The notes beneath the pieces are model-generated. The model searched no databases, was not told where the DNA came from, and saw only the letters and a program-made list of their open reading frames with translations. From contig PWII01000049.1 in the NCBI GenBank assembly GCA_003561025.1, forward strand, positions 1 to 13,334: 13,334 nt of DNA. Direction: 5' to 3'. A program made the translations under genes and the position numbers. Positions within the stretch are counted from its first letter, which is position 1; each line of letters opens with the position of its first letter. Positions 7,898 to 13,334 of this stretch are shown piece by piece. The DNA is from Candidatus Nealsoniibacteriota bacterium. GTDB taxonomy: Bacteria > Patescibacteriota > Minisyncoccia > Minisyncoccales > PWPS01.

Positions 7898-8784
7898 TGT
7901 CAGTTTTTAAAAACCCGGTAAGATTTATTTTAAACCTGGCGGGTTATGAAGTTGTTAAAAAGGATATCATCCGGCCCCTGGATTTGAGAAATGTGTGTAA
8001 CTCTCCCAGTGCAGTGGGCTATTATTCATATATCCAGCAAGCAATTATAGAGTCGAGCCCCGAACTTGGCCGGGGTAGACCAATATTTACATTTTCCAGG
8101 GAGGGAATAAATCCATTCGTTGTTGCAGCAAAAAGTTATCTGGTAAAGGGGACATTAGAAAGTATACGCGAAGTGTTAGATAATTATTATAATTTGGTAC
8201 AACCAAAAAATGCATCAGAGATATTTAGTTTTTCTCTGAGAAAAGATTCTCCCCTGAATAAATTGCCTGCCTGGAGTATTGTCATGCCATGGGACAAACG
8301 TAATCATAAGGATCAGTTGAAACATGTTAAAAAGGTGGTGAATAAAGAGAATAAACAAGCTGGAGGCGCTACCGGCATCGAAGACGGCTGGGCATGGACC
8401 GGTCCCGCAAACCCGGAAAAAATCATAATCGAATCAGTCCGGTTAAAAAGTATTTTGGATTCGATTAAAAAAAGGGGTTATCAGCGGCATAATGGCATGG
8501 GGGGCGACATCTCCGTTTATATATTCATGGGAGCCAATGATAAATGGTGCTGGCAAGTCAAAACAGGTCAGCACAGAGCAACGGCTGTAAGCGTCCTTGG
8601 ATACAGAAATGTTGCCCTTAGAGTAATTAAAATCCTCAGGCGGGAGGATGTTCATTGCTGGCCAAATGTTAAAAATGGATTATTCACAACACAGGAAGCA
8701 CTCAGTGCATTTGACCAGGTTTTAACGGGAGAAATTCCTGGAATAGCAGCCAAATGGGTTGATTATGCAAGATCAAAAAACTGA
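7897..8784 (+). CDS. Unrecognised protein with ParB/sulfiredoxin-like G-x-H-R motif
   Basis: I do not recognise this 295-residue protein as a named family. It is soluble, without signal peptide or membrane helix. The C-terminal third (about 175-280) looks like a ParB/sulfiredoxin-type domain: an IIIESVRLKSILDSIKKRGY strand-helix, then a V-K-T-G224-Q-H-R227-A-T-A box followed by LGYRNVALRVI, then a helix with EALSAFDQ. In ParB, sulfiredoxin and free serine kinase SerK, the equivalent G-x-x-R loop binds nucleotide phosphates. Sulfiredoxin's catalytic Cys is replaced by Gln here. The N-terminal half has WSIVMPWDKRN (126-136) and GIEDGWAWTGP (160-170), possibly substrate-binding. Translation is coupled to the flippase (TAATG), and the next gene overlaps or abuts it. 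A nucleotide-dependent kinase or phosphotransferase making a polysaccharide substituent is possible but unproven. Confidence 0.5.
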   Translation: MSVFKNPVRFILNLAGYEVVKKDIIRPLDLRNVCNSPSAVGYYSYIQQAIIESSPELGRGRPIFTFSREGINPFVVAAKSYLVKGTLESIREVLDNYYNLVQPKNASEIFSFSLRKDSPLNKLPAWSIVMPWDKRNHKDQLKHVKKVVNKENKQAGGATGIEDGWAWTGPANPEKIIIESVRLKSILDSIKKRGYQRHNGMGGDISVYIFMGANDKWCWQVKTGQHRATAVSVLGYRNVALRVIKILRREDVHCWPNVKNGLFTTQEALSAFDQVLTGEIPGIAAKWVDYARSKN

Positions 8785-10066
8785 CAAAATTCAAATGATT
8801 ACAGGATATACCGGTAATAATGGAACAGCGGATTACGAGAATTTTCATCCGGGATGCACTGTGGTTGAATGGACAAAACATGATTTCAAGATCAATCATA
8901 TTTACTGGAAAAAGTTGGGTTATCACAAATCATTGCCAGTGAGAATAAGTAACCTGAGAGATGCTGTTGAGATATTCCGGGATAATGAAATCATCTGCTG
9001 GTTGCAGGGTCGTACCCTGGAGGGGGTTTTCAATAACAGTAAATTGCCTCCGGATCATGATGATGATCTGGGTGTTTTTTCGCGGGACAGGGGTAAAATT
9101 GAAAATATAATATTCCCGATCTTTGATAAAACCGGTTTTGTAAAAATAAGGAATACTGATTCGATTGTATCCTTTTACAGAGATGGCAGGTATATTGATA
9201 TTTGTTTCTTTAGAGAAAATGGTGGAAAAATGGGGTACGGGACAAAATGGTTTTCCAAAAGTTATTTTGATTATTTTGATAAAATTGATTTATATGGGGT
9301 AATATTTAGCCTTCCTAACAATAGTGAACTACTTCTCAGGGAAATGTACCCGGTCAAGGCAAACAGGTGGTCTCCCGGGAAACTTCCCGGTATCGGCAGA
9401 ATTAAAAACTATTATACACGTGTATTTTTGAAGATATTATTTCTTTTACCTCACTGGCTACGGATTATTATCCGGGTTGGTGGTTGGCCGGTCGGGGTAA
9501 ATTATAAAAAAATCAGTTTTGATAAATTTTCCAGACTCAGAATAGAACCTCCGGATTCATTTAACTGGAGATGGAGAAAAAGGCATCTGGACATTGTAAC
9601 GGCCAATGGTAAATATCAGACCGTGGGAGAGATTATAGATTATTTCGGCACAGATGAAAACGGAAAAGTTTCCGAACTAATGGAGACTGTTGAAGAAACA
9701 AAGACCGATAAGCCATTTGATCGCCCCCATAATCATAATCCCCTTTTTTGGAGTTCCGGGAACAATTATTTTATCTATTGCATAGCATTTGAATTCAGAT
9801 CTGGAGTGGTTCCCTACTCAAAGGCAAATGAATATATCGAAAGCGGCCACAGGCCCATGCTTTTTACCAGAGAATATTACAATAGCCTAAGGCAACTGAC
9901 TGACAGGGAAATTACCAATTTGCTCAGGTCACATCCTATCGAAATATTAGAAGGAAGTGTTACAAGTGGCAAACACAGGATATTTGCAATGATAGGGCGC
10001 ATAATAAAAAAGAAAAATTATATCCCATTTTGGGCAGTAGAATTACGGAGTAAGAGGCAAGTATAG
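8765..10066 (+). CDS. LicD-like phosphotransferase fused to a G-x-H-R domain
   Basis: The N-terminal part of this 433-residue protein resembles LicD/fukutin-type nucleotidyltransferase-fold enzymes, which move phosphocholine or similar phospho-groups from a CDP-activated donor onto sugars. It has a helix (ISNLRDAVEIF), then I-I-C-W-L-Q-G-R-T-L-E-G (76-87) in place of the usual fWL-GTLLG, the metal-binding cluster D97-H-D-D-D101 followed by LGVF, and Y143-I-D-I-C-F-F later. A middle region (about 266-300, NWRWRKRHLDIVTANGKYQT) is unassigned. The C-terminus (about 320-430) ends with an S-G402-K-H-R405-I-F-A-M box and IPFWAVELR, echoing the G-x-H-R motif of the upstream gene. The start ATG 8765 overlaps that gene by 20 bases; ATG 8795, 10 bases after its stop, is an alternative. 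It probably decorates repeat units in the cytoplasm; donor and acceptor are unknown. Confidence 0.6.
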   Translation: MQDQKTDKIQMITGYTGNNGTADYENFHPGCTVVEWTKHDFKINHIYWKKLGYHKSLPVRISNLRDAVEIFRDNEIICWLQGRTLEGVFNNSKLPPDHDDDLGVFSRDRGKIENIIFPIFDKTGFVKIRNTDSIVSFYRDGRYIDICFFRENGGKMGYGTKWFSKSYFDYFDKIDLYGVIFSLPNNSELLLREMYPVKANRWSPGKLPGIGRIKNYYTRVFLKILFLLPHWLRIIIRVGGWPVGVNYKKISFDKFSRLRIEPPDSFNWRWRKRHLDIVTANGKYQTVGEIIDYFGTDENGKVSELMETVEETKTDKPFDRPHNHNPLFWSSGNNYFIYCIAFEFRSGVVPYSKANEYIESGHRPMLFTREYYNSLRQLTDREITNLLRSHPIEILEGSVTSGKHRIFAMIGRIIKKKNYIPFWAVELRSKRQV

Positions 10067-10095
10067 ATTAATGATAATCTAATATTTAATAGAAT

Positions 10096-11352
10096 ATGCG
10101 GATATTTATATTAAAATTAATGATATTAATTCCTGTATTTTTGAGTTTTGTATATAAAATCAATGAAGACCTCCAGGAGCTCACCGATTATAATCAGCAA
10201 AACATCAGTGGCCCGGTTACGCTGGAAGGCACTGTACGAAACCATGAGGGAGAGAAACTTGAAGGAATAATAGTAAAAATTAAAGAGGTAAATGGCAATA
10301 TTCGTGAATATATTTCAGAGATAGACGGTTATTTTAGTTTTAGTGATATTGTTCCTGGTGAAAATCCGATAATCAAATTGACGGGGGATAAAGGCACTGG
10401 TCATATTTCATTAAACAGGGAGAATATTAATTCATCTTTGATGCTGAAATACCCTGTTTTAACCGAAGTAATTATTTTCCACAATAATGATAATCACTTC
10501 AATTTTAACTTCGTGGAAGAAATAAAAGAAAAAATCGATAATACCCGCGACCTGAATCCAAACGTATTTTTTCTTAATGCCGGCGACATATTTATAAATA
10601 ATCCAGGTCGCTGGGCTCAACCTGATGACCTTGAATGGTACCAATCTCAGTCTGTTTCTACCATTAATGAAATGAATAAGCTCGGATATGATGCCCTTAC
10701 TGTTGGCAATCATGATGTGCAACCCTTTGCAAATCATACTTTTGAAGCTCTAATTAAAGCGGAGTTTCCTCTTCTGGCAGCCAATCTGGAAATAAAATCA
10801 GGTATATTGCCTGAATTCAAACCCTATGTCTTGTTGAATACCGAAGAGAAATACACCTTAGCTGTCCTGGGATTAAGCCAGTGTGATTTTAATGGTATTA
10901 ATGTACTGGATCCCTTTCTTACTGCAGAGAAATATAGTCATCTCTCGGAAAATAACATTTTTATTGCTCTTTCCCATTTGGGAATTGAGGATGATATAGA
11001 ACTTGCCAGGGCAATAAATGATCTTGACCTTATCGTCGGAGGCCACAGCCATACCTTGCTTTGTGAACCTTTGTTAATAGACAACACAATGATTGTACAG
11101 GCAGGGACCGGTGGAAAAATTCAGAATAATGATAATCCTGCCTACCTTGGTATGGTTACAATTATACTGGAGAACGGGATCCCATTGTCTAAGGAGGCAG
11201 TTGTCTTTAAATTCACCCGAATAGGGTCTGTAGTTTGCATATGTGAAGATATTGATTTTGTAGGATTCTCGGATTATTTCAGATTAGAAATTATTATAAT
11301 CCTGCTAATCTTCTTAATAGGTGTTATTTGTAAAAAATTTTTATTCAAGTGA
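10096..11352 (+). CDS. Membrane-tethered 5'-nucleotidase-like metallophosphoesterase
   Basis: This 418-residue protein has, in order, an N-terminal signal or anchor helix (about 4-20) and a carboxypeptidase-regulatory-like beta domain (about 41-118, GTVRNHEGEKLEGIIVKI and later DGYFSF). A calcineurin-type phosphoesterase domain follows, with D132-x-H134, G163-D164, G204-N-H-D207, H294 and G316-H-S-H319, the full set of two-metal ligands of the UshA/5'-nucleotidase branch. A C-terminal helix (about 398-412) ends in KKFLFK. The likely topology is a periplasm-facing enzyme held in the inner membrane at both ends or at the C-terminus. The second (5_nucleotid_C) substrate domain of UshA-type enzymes is absent. 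It lies 29 bases after the LicD-like gene and 62 before wzy. It may remove phosphate or hydrolyse nucleotides linked to polysaccharide decoration; the substrate is not deducible. Confidence 0.78.
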   Translation: MRIFILKLMILIPVFLSFVYKINEDLQELTDYNQQNISGPVTLEGTVRNHEGEKLEGIIVKIKEVNGNIREYISEIDGYFSFSDIVPGENPIIKLTGDKGTGHISLNRENINSSLMLKYPVLTEVIIFHNNDNHFNFNFVEEIKEKIDNTRDLNPNVFFLNAGDIFINNPGRWAQPDDLEWYQSQSVSTINEMNKLGYDALTVGNHDVQPFANHTFEALIKAEFPLLAANLEIKSGILPEFKPYVLLNTEEKYTLAVLGLSQCDFNGINVLDPFLTAEKYSHLSENNIFIALSHLGIEDDIELARAINDLDLIVGGHSHTLLCEPLLIDNTMIVQAGTGGKIQNNDNPAYLGMVTIILENGIPLSKEAVVFKFTRIGSVVCICEDIDFVGFSDYFRLEIIIILLIFLIGVICKKFLFK

Positions 11353-11414
11353 AAAGGGTGAATTGACTATTCCGCAGATTTTTTGATTTATTTATCCGAA
11401 CCATATATACACAG

Positions 11415-12695
11415 ATGCAGGTCGCTCATAATATTAAAAGAAAAGTAACTGATTATTTCCTTGTAACGGTAATACTGATACTGGAAGTTAATGTATTTCT
11501 ACGTGCTTTTGAGACACCTATACCGAACCTGGAGAGTCTCATATCTTTTACTTTATTATTCTATTTTTTCTTTAAGAGAAAAAGAGAATTTAATCAAAAC
11601 TTCATTTTATTTGTCTTGTCGGTATTATTATTAATACTTATACAAGGTGTTTTATTTGGATTTTCTATAACCACATTTTTTACCTATCCAGTTTTCACTC
11701 TCCTTATACCATATTTACTTTACAAGGTGACAGGGCCTCGAATATTTGAGTATTTAGTTAATATAATATATTTCACGGCACTGCTTTCAAGTGTAATTTG
11801 GCTGGCTCAGTTGGTATTACCACCAGTCAATGATTTTCTCCAATACTTGAAGTACAGCAGTAGCGTTCTTACTCAGGGCCAGATAGATCCTGATGCAACT
11901 GACCGGGTGAGCCTGGCATTAATATATACAATACCTCCTGAGGGCTCTGAAATTTTCGGTTTGGCAATAATGAGAAACTGGGGACTTTATCATGAACCGG
12001 GTGCGTTTGCTTATTTTTTGATTCTTGCAATCGGTGCAAACACAATCATACAGAAAAACTTTGTCAATAAGAAAAATATTATAATGAGTATAATACTTTT
12101 AACAACCTTATCCACTGCCGGATATTTGGCTTTTTTCTTTATTATATCATATGCCGTTTTAACCTCAAGAATCCACATTAGCCTAAAAGTATTAACCGTC
12201 CCATTATTTATGCTAATGACACTAGTCGGTTTTACACAACTGGATTTCATGCAGGAAAAAATAGTAAGCCAGTTTGAGAAAGAAATAGATGATGATACAA
12301 TTTTTCAGAAAGGGGGAGGGAGAATTTGGAGAATTCGAGCGGCTATTAATTTATTATCTACGAGTCCATTACTTGGAAGAGGGATTATTCTGGCCGCAAG
12401 AGATTTTGAACTTGGATCACGATATTTTTTCACAGGAGCTGGTATCTGGCGTACCTTGTCCAGTTATGGGATATTAATAGCTCCATTGATATTTTATTTT
12501 TACTATATGGGAATGAGAAAACTATGCCTTGCTTATAATTTTAATCCTTCATTTGCATTATTCTTTTTTCTTGCACTATCTGTTGGAGCAACTTCTCAGA
12601 GATTTTTCATGGATAATATAACAATGCTGTTTTTTATTAATGGGTTAATACTATACAACAGTGTACCTGATAATCAGGATATTTATATTCAGTGA
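11415..12695 (+). CDS. wzy: Polysaccharide repeat-unit polymerase (Wzy-like, O-antigen ligase superfamily)
   Basis: This 426-residue membrane protein has roughly 11 hydrophobic segments with a larger extracytoplasmic loop around residues 134-185 and another after about 275. Features seen in Wzy-type polymerases include R187-N-W-G-L-Y-H-E-P-G-A-F198, the TLSTAGYLAFFFI helix (231-243), and G300-G-G-R-I-W-R-I-R-A followed by LLSTSPLLGRG (313-323). Wzy joins flipped repeat units at the periplasmic face. With the flippase and Wza/Wzc-like proteins, this gives a Wzx/Wzy-dependent pathway. An O-antigen ligase cannot be formally excluded, but the co-located kinase and export lipoprotein favour polymerase. 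The gene is noticeably AT-rich compared with the Wza/Wzc end of the operon. A 102-base gap separates it from the glycosyltransferase; it contains only a weak AT hairpin (12697-12712). Confidence 0.82.
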   Translation: MQVAHNIKRKVTDYFLVTVILILEVNVFLRAFETPIPNLESLISFTLLFYFFFKRKREFNQNFILFVLSVLLLILIQGVLFGFSITTFFTYPVFTLLIPYLLYKVTGPRIFEYLVNIIYFTALLSSVIWLAQLVLPPVNDFLQYLKYSSSVLTQGQIDPDATDRVSLALIYTIPPEGSEIFGLAIMRNWGLYHEPGAFAYFLILAIGANTIIQKNFVNKKNIIMSIILLTTLSTAGYLAFFFIISYAVLTSRIHISLKVLTVPLFMLMTLVGFTQLDFMQEKIVSQFEKEIDDDTIFQKGGGRIWRIRAAINLLSTSPLLGRGIILAARDFELGSRYFFTGAGIWRTLSSYGILIAPLIFYFYYMGMRKLCLAYNFNPSFALFFFLALSVGATSQRFFMDNITMLFFINGLILYNSVPDNQDIYIQ

Positions 12696-12797
12696 TCAAT
12701 ATAAAAATATTGTCTTCATATGGATTTTATCCTAAGCACTAAGATGAAAATTATCAAATGTCTCCTTGATCTTTAAGCACATCGTTTTAAAAGTTAT

Positions 12798-13334
12798 ATG
12801 AAACATATTGTAATAATTTCTGAATCCTCTTCATTCCCATGGGGAATGGCTTCAACCAGCAGGGTTAAATTGATAGCCAGGGGCCTTATACATATAGGCT
12901 ATAGTGTTCAGTATATCGGACTCAGGGGTGCGGATGTAGAACATTCGAGTGATAAGAAGAGAAAAGGCCAGGTTGAGGGAATTAATTATTTCTACCCCGG
13001 TATTTTTTCAGTCCGATCAAAATATTGGATTTGCAGAAGATTGGATGATATTTTTGGTAAGTTGTTTTCGATAATTTTCTTAACCAACCTAAAATTACAT
13101 AATAAAATTGATCTCATTATTTTATATACAAGGAATTATTTTGTGGTTAAATACTGGTCAACAATAGCAAAATTTCTGAATATAAAAATATTACTTGAAA
13201 TATGTGAATGGCCAATAATAATAACAAACACAACTAATACATCACTTTTTTGTAGTAAAGCCCCTTTAATAGTTCACGGAGTATTGCCTATTTCTAATTT
13301 TATTGAAGATCAAATAGAAAAAATTTCAATAAAA
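12798..13334 (+). CDS. Glycosyltransferase, GT-B/family 4-like (3' truncated by the window edge)
   Basis: The frame opens with ATG 12798 and stays open for all 179 codons to the window end without a stop, so the gene is incomplete. The N-terminus MKHIVIISESSSFPWGMAST, followed by SRVKLIARGLIHIGYSVQYI, has the Rossmann-like opening of GT-B glycosyltransferases: a hydrophobic strand, a small-residue loop with S-x-R, a helix, and a second strand. Later segments, KIDLIILYTRNYFVVKYW and KILLEICEWP (which resembles the L-x-E-x-x-(E/W) step of family 4 enzymes), continue the N-terminal domain. The donor-binding C-terminal domain with its E-x7-E motif is outside the window. It would add a sugar to the lipid-linked repeat unit in the cytoplasm. 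The AT-rich composition matches wzy. Donor and linkage are unknown. Confidence 0.75.
   Translation, partial: MKHIVIISESSSFPWGMASTSRVKLIARGLIHIGYSVQYIGLRGADVEHSSDKKRKGQVEGINYFYPGIFSVRSKYWICRRLDDIFGKLFSIIFLTNLKLHNKIDLIILYTRNYFVVKYWSTIAKFLNIKILLEICEWPIIITNTTNTSLFCSKAPLIVHGVLPISNFIEDQIEKISIK

Noticed and set aside
12697..12712. CAATAT-AAAA-ATATTG hairpin just after the polymerase gene
   Set aside because: The stem is six pairs with a single G-C pair and no following T-run. It is unlikely to terminate, and the next gene continues the same locus.

Overview
The window looks like a chromosomal segment of a Bacteroidota (Bacteroidetes) bacterium. The signs are a DUF5777-type beta-barrel gene, a polysaccharide export lipoprotein with a C-terminal membrane helix, a tyrosine kinase with a Gly/Tyr tail, start codons in A-rich contexts without clear Shine-Dalgarno sequences, and a TAnnTTTG-type -7 promoter element. 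I cannot name a genus. No tRNA, rRNA, CRISPR array, insertion sequence or complete mobile element was found.

Left part (1-2702). A 5'-truncated DUF2279 gene on the + strand converges on a minus-strand cassette read in the order YceI-like protein, DUF5777 beta-barrel protein, Rieske [2Fe-2S] lipoprotein. All three cassette products carry export signals, so this looks like a small envelope/redox operon unrelated to the rest of the window.

Boundary (2703-3355). This stretch holds a decayed remnant that resembles the C-terminal half of a small MNT-type nucleotidyltransferase. It also holds a likely promoter (TACATTTG at 3203-3210) behind a run of 12 T, followed by a leader of about 140 bases.

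Right part (3356-13334). This is a surface-polysaccharide locus of the Wzx/Wzy type, all on the + strand and tightly packed. It encodes an outer-membrane export lipoprotein (Wza-like), an inner-membrane chain-length regulator and tyrosine autokinase (Wzc-like), a flippase (Wzx-like), an unrecognised 295-residue protein with a ParB/sulfiredoxin-like G-x-H-R motif, and a LicD-like phosphotransferase fused to a C-terminal region with a second G-x-H-R motif. These are followed by a membrane-tethered 5'-nucleotidase-like metallophosphoesterase, a Wzy-like polymerase and the start of a glycosyltransferase that runs off the window. The initiating sugar-phosphate transferase and most glycosyltransferases must lie downstream or elsewhere.

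The three genes between the flippase and the polymerase (7897-11352) are the most unusual part. Together they suggest an undescribed phospho-decoration or phosphoryl-transfer module of the polysaccharide. That reading is inference from motifs and gene order only.
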